Below, piece by piece: positions 47,947 through 56,764 of a DNA stretch of 64,000 nucleotides. The stretch is from contig NZ_POQT01000022.1 of assembly GCF_002938435.1 (NCBI RefSeq), positions 1 through 64,000 of the forward strand, read 5' to 3'. Positions within the stretch are counted from its first letter, which is position 1, and every line of letters starts with the position of its first letter. The notes under the pieces were generated by a model. It saw nothing but the letters and a program-made list of their open reading frames with translations. It did no database searches and was not told where the DNA came from. The translations under genes were made by a program, and so were the position numbers. The stretch comes from Blastococcus saxobsidens (GTDB taxonomy: Bacteria > Actinomycetota > Actinomycetes > Mycobacteriales > Geodermatophilaceae).

Positions 47947-49686
47947 TCACTGGCCGCCGGCCCCTGTCGGCGCTGCCTGCCCCTGGTTCTCACCCGTCGC
48001 TTGCGCCCCATCGCCGGTCGGTTCGGCGTCCGTGGGGCTGGTCACGGCCGGGGCGGAGCTGCCACCGAGCGGCGGGGAGGTCGTCGCCGAGGTCGTCGCC
48101 GCAGTCGTCGGAGTGGCGGAGGTGGACGGGGTGGTGCTCGGCTGGCTGGTAGGGGCGGGCGTCTCGACCGGCTCCTCCTCCTCTTCCTCCGGCGCCGGCT
48201 CCTCCTCCTCGACCTCGGCGTCGGGGTCCCAGGGCTCCGCGGCGTAGTAGAGCGTCACGGTCCCGCCGACGGGGACCGAGCCGGACGGCGTGACCGCGGC
48301 GACGTCGCCCGCGTCCAGCACCTGGTCGACCCCGGCCAGCAGGTCGTCGTCGGCCGCCCGCTGCTCCGGGACGAGGCCCGCCTGGTCCAGCTCGGCGGCC
48401 ACCTCGTCGACCGGGCGGCCGATGAGGGCCGCCGCGTCGACGACGACGGCGGTGGGGGCAGCGCTGGTGCTGCTCGGCGTGGTGGTGGGGTCGACGCCGG
48501 TGTCGTCCTGGCCGCCGCTCCCGGACATCAGCAGCCCGACCGCACCGCCGAGCAGCAGCAGGAGCACGACCGCGGCCGCCACCCAGGCCCAGCGACGGCG
48601 GTTGCCAGGGGGCTGCTCCTCCTCGGGCAGCCACTCCTCGTCCTCGTCCGGCCGCGCGTGCAGCGGCGGCATGGGGCGCCCCGCGGTGGCCGGGGACACG
48701 GCGGGCATGCCGGCCGCGGGCGTGGCGAAGATCTGCGTCCGGTCCGCCGCGGCAGCGGTGTCGACGATCTGCGTGGGCGCCGTCGGCGGGGAGAACGCGG
48801 CGGCGGCAGCGGCGGCTCCCGCGGCGGCCGCGGCAGGGGCGGCGACGCTGCCCCCGGCGGCGACCCGGCGGACGGCGTCGGCGAAGGCCCCTCCGTCGGC
48901 GAAGCGGTCGGCGGGGTCCTTGGCCAGGGCCCGCTCCACGAGCAGCCGCACCGGGGCCGGGATGTCGGCGGGCAGCGGCGGCGGTGGGCGGTTGATGTGC
49001 GCCAGTGCGATGGCCACCTGGGAGGCGCCGTCGAACGGGCGGGCGCCGGTCAGGCACTCGTAGCCGACGACGCCGAGCGAGTAGACGTCCGAGGCCGCGT
49101 TGACCTCCATCCCCTGCGCCTGCTCGGGGGAGAGGTACTGGGCGGTGCCCACCACCATGCCGGTGCGGGTGAGCGGGGCGGCGTCGCGGGCCTGGGCGAT
49201 GCCGAAGTCGGTCAGCTTCACCACGCCGTCGGGGCGGACGATCAGGTTGCCCGGCTTGATGTCGCGGTGCACGACGCCGGCCCGGTGGGCGGCGGAGAGT
49301 CCGTCGGCGGACTGGCTGAGCACGTGCAGCGTCCAGTCGACCGGGAGCCGGCCCTCCTCGTGCAGGATCGTGACCAGCGGCTGGCCCTCGACGAACTCCA
49401 TGACGAGGAAGGCCAGGGTCTGGGTGCCGCTGTCGTCGGTCGTCTCGCCGTAGTCGTAGACCGAGGCGATGTTCGGGTGCGATAGGGCAGCGGTGTGGCG
49501 GGCCTCGTTCCGGAAGCGCGCCAGGAAGCTGGGGTCGTTCGTGTACTCGGACTTGAGCACCTTGGCCGCGACGATGCGGTCCAGCACCTGGTCGCGGGCC
49601 TTCCAGACCTCGCCCATCCCCCCGGTGGCGATCGGCGCGGTGATCTCGTAGCGCCCCGCCAGCAGGCTCCCGATGCCGAGTGCCAT
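47947..49686 (-). CDS. pknA: Serine/threonine protein kinase PknA, with an external PASTA-like domain
   Basis: 579 residues. Active kinase motifs: ATGGMGEVWKA, K42, HRDIKPGN (D142), DFG (160-162), Thr173 and Thr175 in the activation loop. After an Ala/Pro linker and one helix (about 367-388) lies one PASTA-like domain (LIGRPVDEVAAELDQAGLVP .. VPVGGTVTLYYA, about 410-490), then a Glu-rich stretch and a Ser/Thr/Pro tail. M. tuberculosis PknA lacks PASTA domains. The ATG shares one base with the pbpA stop. The open frame upstream of 49686 is inside pbpA and not kinase. Confidence 0.93.
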   Translation of the reverse strand: MALGIGSLLAGRYEITAPIATGGMGEVWKARDQVLDRIVAAKVLKSEYTNDPSFLARFRNEARHTAALSHPNIASVYDYGETTDDSGTQTLAFLVMEFVEGQPLVTILHEEGRLPVDWTLHVLSQSADGLSAAHRAGVVHRDIKPGNLIVRPDGVVKLTDFGIAQARDAAPLTRTGMVVGTAQYLSPEQAQGMEVNAASDVYSLGVVGYECLTGARPFDGASQVAIALAHINRPPPPLPADIPAPVRLLVERALAKDPADRFADGGAFADAVRRVAAGGSVAAPAAAAAGAAAAAAAFSPPTAPTQIVDTAAAADRTQIFATPAAGMPAVSPATAGRPMPPLHARPDEDEEWLPEEEQPPGNRRRWAWVAAAVVLLLLLGGAVGLLMSGSGGQDDTGVDPTTTPSSTSAAPTAVVVDAAALIGRPVDEVAAELDQAGLVPEQRAADDDLLAGVDQVLDAGDVAAVTPSGSVPVGGTVTLYYAAEPWDPDAEVEEEEPAPEEEEEEPVETPAPTSQPSTTPSTSATPTTAATTSATTSPPLGGSSAPAVTSPTDAEPTGDGAQATGENQGQAAPTGAGGQ

Positions 49687-51131
49687 CAGCCCCGTCCCTC
49701 GAAGAAGGCCGCCATGACGTCGCGGGCGATGGGGGCGGACACGTCGCCCCCGGTCCCGCCGCCGTTGGCGACGAAGACGGCGACCGCGATCCGGGGTTCG
49801 TCGGCCGGGGCGAACCCCATGAACCAGTTGTGGTCGGGGACGTCGGCCCGGACCTGGGCGGTGCCGGTCTTGCCGGCCACCTCCATGCCCGGGAGCCGGG
49901 CGGCCCGGCCCGAGCCCCGGTCGACCACGCTGATCAGCATCTCGGTGAGCTGGTCGGCGATCTGTGCGGAGATCGGCTCGCGCAGCTCCTCGGGATCGGT
50001 CTCGTCGATGACCGTCAGGTCGGGGGCCCGCACCTCGTCGACGAGGTAGGGCTTCATCTGCACGCCGTCGTTGGCCACGGTCGCCGCGACCATCGCCGCC
50101 TGCAGGACCGTCATGCGCACGTCGCGCTGACCGATCGACGTCTGCCCCAGGGCGGCGTCGCTCTCGATGTCGCCGACGCCGCTGGGGGCGACCACCAGCG
50201 GGATCTCCATCTTCTCGTCGTCCAGGCCGAACGCCGCCGCCATGTCGCGGATCTTGTCCTCGCCCAGGTCGATGCCCAGCTGCGCGAAGGCGGTGTTGCA
50301 CGAGATGGTCAGGGAGTCGATCAGCCGCTGCTCCTGACTGGCGTCGCAGCGGGAGTTGTTGAAGTTCCGCAGCTTGGTGCTGGTCTGCGGCAGGGTGAGT
50401 TCGTCGGGCGCCGGCACGACCGTCTCCGGTGTGTACCCCTCCTGGAGCGCCGCGGCCGACACGATGACCTTGAACAGCGAGCCGGGCGGGTAGTTGTTCT
50501 CGATCGCCCGGTTCACCCGCGGGTCCGGCCCGTCGGTCCCGGTGATCTCCTCCATGTAGGCGCGGATCGCCCCGGGGTCGTGGCTGGACAGCAGCGCCGG
50601 GTCGTAGGTGGGGGTGCTGGCCATGCCGAGGATCGCTCCGGTCGAGGGATCGAGGGCCACGACGGCGCCGGTCACGCCTTCCAGGCCGGCCATGGCGGCC
50701 TCCTGGACGGCCGGGTCCAGGGTGGTGACGACGTCGCCGCCGGCGGGGTCTCGACCGGTGAAGAGGTCGGCGATGCGGCGGACGAACAGCCGGGAGTCCT
50801 CACCCGACAGCACGTCGTTCTCGGCGCGCTCCAGGGCGGTGTTCCCGTACACCAGCGAGTAGTACCCCGTCACGGCCGCGTACAACGGCCCCTGCGGATA
50901 GGTGCGCAGGTACTCCAGCCGGTCGTCGGTGGGCACCGAGACGGCGATCTCGTTGCCGTTGACGATGATCGAACCGCGCTCGCGGTCGTACTCCTCGGCG
51001 AGCACGCGGGTGTTGCGCTCGTCGCTGCGCAGCTCGTCGGAGCGCACGACCTGGATGATGTTGACGTTGATGATCAGCAGCGTGAACAGCACCAGCACGC
51101 TGATCGCCACCCGCCGCAGGGGTGCGTTCAC
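49686..51131 (-). CDS. pbpA: Penicillin-binding protein PbpA (class B transpeptidase)
   Basis: 481 residues. One N-terminal membrane anchor (about 7-28) precedes the transpeptidase domain with SLFK (S218-K221), SCN (277-279) and GKTGTAQ (about 415). It crosslinks peptidoglycan and would work with the SEDS protein encoded just upstream, whose gene it overlaps by 4 bp. GTG start. Confidence 0.95.
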   Translation of the reverse strand: MNAPLRRVAISVLVLFTLLIINVNIIQVVRSDELRSDERNTRVLAEEYDRERGSIIVNGNEIAVSVPTDDRLEYLRTYPQGPLYAAVTGYYSLVYGNTALERAENDVLSGEDSRLFVRRIADLFTGRDPAGGDVVTTLDPAVQEAAMAGLEGVTGAVVALDPSTGAILGMASTPTYDPALLSSHDPGAIRAYMEEITGTDGPDPRVNRAIENNYPPGSLFKVIVSAAALQEGYTPETVVPAPDELTLPQTSTKLRNFNNSRCDASQEQRLIDSLTISCNTAFAQLGIDLGEDKIRDMAAAFGLDDEKMEIPLVVAPSGVGDIESDAALGQTSIGQRDVRMTVLQAAMVAATVANDGVQMKPYLVDEVRAPDLTVIDETDPEELREPISAQIADQLTEMLISVVDRGSGRAARLPGMEVAGKTGTAQVRADVPDHNWFMGFAPADEPRIAVAVFVANGGGTGGDVSAPIARDVMAAFFEGRG

Positions 51132-52537
51132 GGCGTCACCACCTCGGTCGGGGCGTCGCCGAGGCGCACGGGGGTCGCGTGCGGTGCGACCGGCCGGCGG
51201 GCGGCGTCGCTGATCCGCACGAGCAGCGCGACGAGCACGAAGTTGGCCACGAGCGAGGAACCGCCGTAGGCCAGGAACGGCGTGGTGAGACCGGTCAGCG
51301 GGAGCAGCCCGGTGACCCCGCCGAGGACCACGAACACCTGCCAGGCGATGGCGAACGCGAGGCCCGCGGCCAGCAGCTTGCCGAAGGCGTCCCGGACGAC
51401 CAGCGAGGTGCGGAGCCCGCGCTCGACCAGGATCAGGTAGACGACGATGACGGCGACCAGGCCGAACAGGCCCAGCTCCTCGCCGACGGCCGAGGCGATG
51501 AAGTCGCTCTTGGCCACCGGCACCTGGTCGGGGCGGCCGCCGCCCAGCCCGGCGCCGAACAGCCCGCCGGTGCCGAGACCGAACAGCGACTGGACCAGCT
51601 GGTAGCCGGCGCCGTCGATGTAGGCGAAGGGGTCGAGCCAGGTGTCCACGCGGGCGCGCACGTGGCCGAACGCCTGGTAGGCGATCAGCGCGCCGCCGGC
51701 GAAGAGCAGCAGGCCGATGAACAGCCAGCTCGCGCGCTCCGTGGCGATGTAGAGCATCACCACGAAGATGCCGAAGAGCAGCAGCGAGCTGCCCAGGTCG
51801 CGCTCGAAGACCAGCACGAGGATCGACAGGATCCAGGCCAGCAGCACCGGGCCGAGGTCACGGCCGCGCGGCAGCTCGAGCCCGGCCACCTTCTTGCTGG
51901 CCAGCGCCAGGACGTCCCGCTTGTCGACCAGGTAGGCGGCGAAGAAGACGACCAGGCAGATCTTGGCGAACTCGCCGGGCTGGATGGAGAAGCCGGCCAC
52001 CCGGATCCAGATCTTCGCGCCGTTGACCTCGGAGATCGATGCCGGCAGGACGGCCGGCAGGGCGAGCAGCACGATGCCCAGCAGGGCCAGCGTGTAGGCG
52101 AAGCGGGACAGCGTGCGGTGGTCGCGGACCACGATCAGCAGGGCGACGAAGAGCGCGACGCCGAGCGTCGCCCAGATCAGCTGGACCGGGGCGTCCTCGC
52201 GGGTGATCGTGCTGCCGACCTGCTCGGCGGCGAGGTCCAGCCGGTGGATCACCGTCAGCCCCAGGCCCACGAGAAGGGCGACCGAGGGCAGGAGCAGCGG
52301 GTCGGCGTAGGCGGCCCACCTACGGACGACGAGGTGCGCGACGACCCACAACGCGGAGATCCACACGCTGAAGCCGGCCATCTCCGGCCGGAGCGAGCCG
52401 GTGACCGTGAGGTCCACGATGACCTGGGCGACGACCGTGATGAGCACGGCGAAGCCGAGCAGCACCGCCTCGGTGCCCCGCCGGGTGGGCGTGTCCGAGG
52501 CCGGCGTGCCGCGCGGGTCGGTGACGGGTCCGGGCAT
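51128..52537 (-). CDS. rodA: SEDS-family peptidoglycan glycosyltransferase RodA/FtsW
   Basis: 469 residues with about ten to twelve membrane helices. The family motifs NGAKIWIRVAGFSIQPGEFAKI and AFAIAWQVFVVLGGVTGLLPLTG, with the GGSS motif in LAYGGSSLVANF, are clear. Polymerises glycan strands with PbpA. The ATG at 52537 follows GGAGG at 7 nt; a GTG at 52543 is too close to that site. Confidence 0.95.
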   Translation of the reverse strand: MPGPVTDPRGTPASDTPTRRGTEAVLLGFAVLITVVAQVIVDLTVTGSLRPEMAGFSVWISALWVVAHLVVRRWAAYADPLLLPSVALLVGLGLTVIHRLDLAAEQVGSTITREDAPVQLIWATLGVALFVALLIVVRDHRTLSRFAYTLALLGIVLLALPAVLPASISEVNGAKIWIRVAGFSIQPGEFAKICLVVFFAAYLVDKRDVLALASKKVAGLELPRGRDLGPVLLAWILSILVLVFERDLGSSLLLFGIFVVMLYIATERASWLFIGLLLFAGGALIAYQAFGHVRARVDTWLDPFAYIDGAGYQLVQSLFGLGTGGLFGAGLGGGRPDQVPVAKSDFIASAVGEELGLFGLVAVIVVYLILVERGLRTSLVVRDAFGKLLAAGLAFAIAWQVFVVLGGVTGLLPLTGLTTPFLAYGGSSLVANFVLVALLVRISDAARRPVAPHATPVRLGDAPTEVVTP

Positions 52538-52577
52538 CAACACACCTCCGGTGGGGGACCGGGGCCCTCGGCGCTCA

Positions 52578-53984
52578 CTAGCTCGCCTCCCGGCAGTTCA
52601 CCCCCGGCTCGGACGACGTGGTCGTCCGGGCCGACGACGAGGCGGTCGCCGTCGCGTCGGGAGCGGGGGGCCCGGTCGGTTCCGGCTCCCCGGTGACGGG
52701 CTCCTGCGGGGGGCTCTCGGCCGCCGGCGGCGTGGACGGCGTCGCCTGGGCGGCGCCGCTCGTCCCGGTGCGGCACACCGGCAGCCGCTGCTCGCGCAGC
52801 GCGTCGAGGATCCGGTCGGCGTGGCCGGAGTCGTCGGCGGTGATGCTGCCGCGCACCCGCGTGCGGGCCGCCGGGGTCAGGTCGGAGACCGCCAGGTCGG
52901 TGCCGCGTTCGAGCTCGTAGAAATCCATGCCGAGCACGGAGACGTCCAGTCCCCGGAAGACGGCGACCTGCTGGTCGTCGCCGCTGCCGCTCACCCCCAC
53001 GAACCAGTGGTTGAGCGCCCAGACGTACACACCGATCGCCCCCACCACCAGCACGGTGAGGAGGGCCCCCGCCACCAGGAGGATGCGCAGCGGGCGGCGG
53101 CGGGCGGAGGGGCCGCCGCCCGTCGGCAGTGTGGGTGTCGGCGGGGGCGCGGGGGCTGGATCGGCCAGCGCGGCGCGGCCGGCGGCCGAGCGCGCGTCGA
53201 CCTGCCGCTGGCCGACGTTGTCGCCGGCGGCGCCGTCGACGACCGGATCCAGGCGGCCACGGCCGCCGGTGTCCTCGACGACGTCGGCGACGATCACGGT
53301 GATGTTGTCCGGGCCGCCGCTGCGCAGCGCCAGCTCGATCAGCCGGTCCGCGGTGGCCTGCGGGTCCGGGTCCTGCAGCGCGTCGGCCAGCGTCTCCTCG
53401 CTCACGACGCCGGAGAGGCCGTCGGAGCACAGCATGTAGCGGTCGCCGGCGCGCACCTCGCGCATGGAGAGGTCGGGCTCGACCTCCTGGCCGTTGAGCG
53501 CCCGCAGCAGCAGGGAGCGCTGCGGGTGGGTGTTGGCCTCCTCGGGCGTGATGCGGCCGTCGTCGATCAGCGTCTGGACGAACGTGTCGTCGTGCGTGAT
53601 CTGCGACAGCTGGCCGTCGCGCAGCAGGTAGGCGCGGGAGTCGCCGACGTGGCAGAGCGCCAGCCGGCCACCGGCGAACAGGATCGCGGTGAGCGTCGTC
53701 CCCATTCCCTCGAGCTGGGGCGACTCGCGGATCACCTCGCGCAGGTGCTCGCTGCCGTCGAACACCGCGCCGCGCAGCGCCTGCAGCATGTCGCCGGAGG
53801 GCGCGTCGTCGTCCAGGTGCTCGAGCGCGGCGATGACCACCTTGCTCGCGACGTCACCGGCGGCGTGGCCGCCCATGCCGTCGGCCACGGCCAGCAGCCG
53901 GGGCCCGGCGTAGACCGAGTCCTGGTTGTTGCCACGGATGAGACCGCGGTCGGAACGCGCGGCATAGCGGAGAACCAGCGTCAC
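52578..53984 (-). CDS. pstP: PP2C-family serine/threonine phosphatase PstP
   Basis: 468 residues. The catalytic domain (1-235) has RGNNQDSVYAG, LLAVADGMGGHAAG, LCHVGDSRAYLL and GGPDNITVIVAD with the metal-binding Asp residues. A linker, one membrane helix (about 305-328) and an external Ser/Thr/Pro-rich domain follow. It reverses PknA/PknB phosphorylation. The GTG at 53984 overlaps the fhaB stop (GTGA); the ORF open to 54110 lies inside fhaB. Confidence 0.94.
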   Translation of the reverse strand: MTLVLRYAARSDRGLIRGNNQDSVYAGPRLLAVADGMGGHAAGDVASKVVIAALEHLDDDAPSGDMLQALRGAVFDGSEHLREVIRESPQLEGMGTTLTAILFAGGRLALCHVGDSRAYLLRDGQLSQITHDDTFVQTLIDDGRITPEEANTHPQRSLLLRALNGQEVEPDLSMREVRAGDRYMLCSDGLSGVVSEETLADALQDPDPQATADRLIELALRSGGPDNITVIVADVVEDTGGRGRLDPVVDGAAGDNVGQRQVDARSAAGRAALADPAPAPPPTPTLPTGGGPSARRRPLRILLVAGALLTVLVVGAIGVYVWALNHWFVGVSGSGDDQQVAVFRGLDVSVLGMDFYELERGTDLAVSDLTPAARTRVRGSITADDSGHADRILDALREQRLPVCRTGTSGAAQATPSTPPAAESPPQEPVTGEPEPTGPPAPDATATASSSARTTTSSEPGVNCREAS

Positions 53985-54439
53985 GAACGCAGCTCCAGTG
54001 CGGTCTGGCCGATGCGGATCGGCTGGCCGGGGGCCACCAGCAGCGGGCCCTGGACGCGCTGCTGGTCGAGGTAGGTGCCATTGGTGGAGCCGAGGTCCTC
54101 GACGTACCACTGGCCGCCACGGTTGGTGAGCCGTGCGTGCCGCGAGCTGGCGAAGTCGTCGGTCAGCACGAGCGTGGAGTCGTCGGCCCGGCCGATGAGG
54201 ATCGGCTGGTCACCCAGGGTGATCTTGGTGCCGCTGAGCGGGCCGGCGGTGACCACGAGGGAGCGGGGGCCCCGGTGGCCGCGCTTCTTGGGCGTGGCCG
54301 AGCGCGGCGGTACCGAGGCGACGCGGCCCGGGCGCCCGCCGAACAGGTCGGCGCGCACGACGCGGAACGCGGCGAAGATGAACAGCCAGAGAAGCAGCAG
54401 GAAGCCGAACCGGAAGATCTGCAGGACGAGTTCGCTCAC
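53981..54439 (-). CDS. fhaB: FHA-domain protein FhaB (FipA)
   Basis: 152 residues: an N-terminal membrane helix (about 6-27) and a C-terminal FHA domain with ILIGRADDSTLVLTDDFASS RH and the LGSTNGTYLD loop. FHA domains bind phosphothreonine; FhaB orthologues link PknA/PknB signalling to the division machinery. Same operon order as M. tuberculosis fhaA-fhaB-pstP. Confidence 0.92.
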   Translation of the reverse strand: MSELVLQIFRFGFLLLLWLFIFAAFRVVRADLFGGRPGRVASVPPRSATPKKRGHRGPRSLVVTAGPLSGTKITLGDQPILIGRADDSTLVLTDDFASSRHARLTNRGGQWYVEDLGSTNGTYLDQQRVQGPLLVAPGQPIRIGQTALELRS

Positions 54440-54527
54440 CGGGGCACCACCCCGGCGCCGGTCGGCTCGGCACCTCGGCGAGGAGGGTGCTGAGCCGTCC
54501 TGAGCTGCTGCGACGGCGCGGATCCGG

Positions 54528-55346
54528 TCACGCCCCGTCCTGCCGGTAGACCAGGACCGAGTGGCCGATGCGGATGACGTCGCCGTCGCTGAGCGGCTGG
54601 CGGGTGACGCGCCGGCCGTTGACCAGCGTGCCGTTCGTCGAGCCGAGGTCCTCCACCGTCGCGACGCCGCCGTCGAGGACGACGTCGACGTGCTTGCGGC
54701 TCACCCCGGTGTCGGGCAGGCGGATGTCGGCCTCGGTGCCGCGGCCGATGACGTTGCGGCCGGTGGACAGCTCGTGCCGCGTGCCGGGCCCGTCGACGAC
54801 CAGGACGTGCGTGGTCGTGTTCCGCGAGCCGGCGCGGCCGATCATCGTCGGGCCCTGCTTGCCGGTGTCGGTGGCGCTCCGGCCGCCGCGCAGCGGCGGG
54901 AGCGGGGGCAGCGGGGGCAGTGCGGGGTGCCCGTTGGCCGGTGCCGCTACCTCGGCCCGCGGGGCGGGGCGCGCCGGGTCGGCGACGTGTGAGCTGACCT
55001 CGAAGACGCCGGTGGTCAGCTCCTCGTCCTGCTCGAGCTGCACGGTGACCTTGTCGAAGACCTGGTAGCCCTCGTCCTCGATGTGCTCGGTGACCATGTC
55101 GGCGAGCTCGCCGGCGAGCTGGTCGGACCACTGCCCGAGGTGGGCGAAGTCGGTCTCGCCGAGGCGCACGACGTAGACGTTCGGGGCGAGGACGCGGCCC
55201 TCGCCCATGATCGAGCGCTGCTCGTCGGCCTCGCGCTGCAGGGCCTTGGCGATCTCGGCCGGGTGCACCTTGCCCTTGAAGAGCCGGGCGAAGGCCAGAC
55301 CCACCATGCCCTCGAGCCGGCGCTCGAAGCGCTGCAGCACACCCAC
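54528..55346 (-). CDS. fhaA: FHA-domain protein FhaA
   Basis: 272 residues. A DUF3662 N-terminal domain (about 1-118; MVGLAFARLFKGKVHPAEIA) joins through a Pro-rich linker to a C-terminal FHA domain (about 185-270; NVIGRGTEADIRLPD, GVSRKHVDV, LGSTNGTLVNG). In mycobacteria it binds the phosphorylated MviN pseudokinase. Start chosen at GTG 55346, preceded by AGAGGAGC; an in-frame GTG at 55340 is equally possible. First gene of the seven-gene minus-strand operon. Confidence 0.93.
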   Translation of the reverse strand: MGVLQRFERRLEGMVGLAFARLFKGKVHPAEIAKALQREADEQRSIMGEGRVLAPNVYVVRLGETDFAHLGQWSDQLAGELADMVTEHIEDEGYQVFDKVTVQLEQDEELTTGVFEVSSHVADPARPAPRAEVAAPANGHPALPPLPPLPPLRGGRSATDTGKQGPTMIGRAGSRNTTTHVLVVDGPGTRHELSTGRNVIGRGTEADIRLPDTGVSRKHVDVVLDGGVATVEDLGSTNGTLVNGRRVTRQPLSDGDVIRIGHSVLVYRQDGA

Positions 55347-55503
55347 AGTCGCTCCTCTGCGCTCGTCCGATGATCCGCCTGTGCCACCCGTGATCGTAGC
55401 CGGGCCGGGCGCGGCTGACTGCTCCGGAAGCCACGACGCCCCGGACGTCGTCCCGGGACCGGCCAACGATCGACCCCCTCCCGGGGGTACAGGGCCCGGC
55501 TGC

Positions 55504-55509
55504 TACTGT
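55504..55509 (+). promoter_or_regulatory. Candidate -10 of tRNA-Leu
   Basis: TACTGT, 12 nt before the mature 5' end, fits TANNNT. No matching -35 found. Confidence 0.4.
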
Positions 55510-55521
55510 CTTCCCTCGCCA

Positions 55522-55607
55522 GGGCAAGTGGCGGAATGGCAGACGCGCACGGTTCAGGTCCGTGTGTCCGAAAGGACGTGGGGGTTCAACTCCCCCCTTG
55601 CCCACCA
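55522..55607 (+). tRNA. leuT: tRNA-Leu (anticodon CAG)
   Basis: Class II tRNA with a long variable arm. Acceptor GGGCAAG/CTTGCCC perfect, anticodon stem CACGG/CCGTG with loop TTCAGGT gives CAG, and T-arm GGGGTTCAACTCCCC. CCA is encoded (55605-55607), unlike the other two tRNAs here. Confidence 0.97.
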
Positions 55608-55616
55608 GACGCAGAG

Positions 55617-55649
55617 CGAGCGCCGGTCCCCCACGGGGGCCGGCGCTCG
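55617..55649. terminator. Terminator after tRNA-Leu
   Basis: A stem of about 15 bp (from CGAGCGCCGG with one bulged T, to CCGGCGCTCG) around ACG, followed by TCCCGTCC. It also faces the end of the minus-strand SnoaL-like gene. Confidence 0.8.
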
Positions 55650-55662
55650 TCCCGTCCGGCGG

Positions 55663-56049
55663 TCAGGCCGATCCGCCGGTGCCCTGCAGGAAGGCCGCCG
55701 AGTCATAGTAGGTGCGGACGCCGCTGAGCCGGTCCTCGTCGCCCTCGATGACCGTGACGCCCCGGTAGGTGAAGGGCTTGCCGCTGCGCAGGGTGCCGGT
55801 CGAGGTCCACTCCAGGGCGGCGCTGCTCTCCCCGACGACGGAGTGGGTGAACGTGGTCTCCAGGTCGCCGAAGACGTTGCGGTAGTCCTCCCAGAAGACC
55901 TTCGCGCCGTCCTTGCCCGAGGTCTCGTGGTGCTCGTCCAGCTTGACCAGCCGGGCGTCGTCCGCGGTGAGCTCGAGCATCGGCCCGGCGTCGCGGTCGC
56001 TGTCGAGCGTGTGCAGCGCGACGGTGAAGCGCTCGGTCATCGAGTGCAC
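55663..56049 (-). CDS. SnoaL/DUF4440-like (NTF2-fold) protein
   Basis: 128 residues. The NTF2-like pattern is a helix (WEDYRNVFGDLETTF) and strands (TSTGTLRSGKPFTYRGVTVIE .. VRTYYDSAAFL). Members are small enzymes or binding proteins; none of the catalytic residues of a specific type can be assigned. GTG at 56049 has AGGAGG 4-5 nt away; ATG at 56040 is the alternative. Confidence 0.7.
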   Translation of the reverse strand: MHSMTERFTVALHTLDSDRDAGPMLELTADDARLVKLDEHHETSGKDGAKVFWEDYRNVFGDLETTFTHSVVGESSAALEWTSTGTLRSGKPFTYRGVTVIEGDEDRLSGVRTYYDSAAFLQGTGGSA

Positions 56050-56202
56050 GGTTCCTCCTGGGACGTCGGTGCGGCGGTGCCCGCCGCGGAGCGGGTCGCG
56101 CCCCACCCCGTGCCGCCCTACCCCGTCGTGCCCGGCCCACCCGTCGTGCTGCGCCCCTCGTCCCGGCGGCCGGATGCACGATCCCGCTCCAGGTTCCGCC
56201 GC

Positions 56203-56676
56203 TCAGCGGCCGGGTACCTCCCGCACACCCCACCCGCCGTCGGTGGCCCCCGCGCCGCGGCCGCCGCCGAAGACCTGGCCCACCAGGAGGACGGCGCCCC
56301 ACGGCACGATCACCCAGAACGGCCAGAAGGAGAGGAACCGGCCCGCCGCCAGCGACGTGATGCCCCAGACGAGCAGCACGATGACCGCGGTGCTGGACCA
56401 CGAACCCCAGGCGACCGCGTGGTGGCTGCCTCCGTGGCGCCGGCCACCGCAGGCGGGCGCCGGGGGTGCCGACCGCGCCTGCACCGGACGGGCGGCGACC
56501 GCGGGCAGGTCGGCGGTGAGCTCGGCGAGCTCGCCGTAGGTGCGGGAGGCGTACACCCGGGCCAGCCGGTCGTCGTACTCGGCGACGGTCAGCCGGCCCT
56601 CCGACATCGCACGGCCGAGGGTGGTGGCGACGGCGGCGCGGTCGGAATCGGCGGCGCGCAGGTGGGGCTGGGCCAC
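56203..56676 (-). CDS. DUF1707 membrane protein
   Basis: 157 residues. The N-terminal DUF1707 motif (LRAADSDRAAVATTLGRAMS, EGRLTVAEYDDRLARVY) precedes two membrane helices (about 95-135). Function unknown; common in actinobacteria. The GTG at 56676 has GGAGAG upstream; longer starts exist. Confidence 0.82.
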   Translation of the reverse strand: MAQPHLRAADSDRAAVATTLGRAMSEGRLTVAEYDDRLARVYASRTYGELAELTADLPAVAARPVQARSAPPAPACGGRRHGGSHHAVAWGSWSSTAVIVLLVWGITSLAAGRFLSFWPFWVIVPWGAVLLVGQVFGGGRGAGATDGGWGVREVPGR

Positions 56677-56746
56677 GGTGCTCTCCTGGATCGGGGACAC
56701 CAGTCTGGTCCGCGGCACCCCGCCGGAACCACTGACAGCTGTCACC

Positions 56747-56762
56747 GGTTCCACGTGGAACC
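56747..56762. promoter_or_regulatory. parS site 4
   Basis: GGTTCCACGTGGAACC: the inner 14 bp equal the core of site 2 and the whole is a perfect palindrome. It lies between the DUF1707 gene and the acyl-CoA dehydrogenase gene, about 45 kb from parAB. Confidence 0.82.
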
Positions 56763-56764
56763 CG

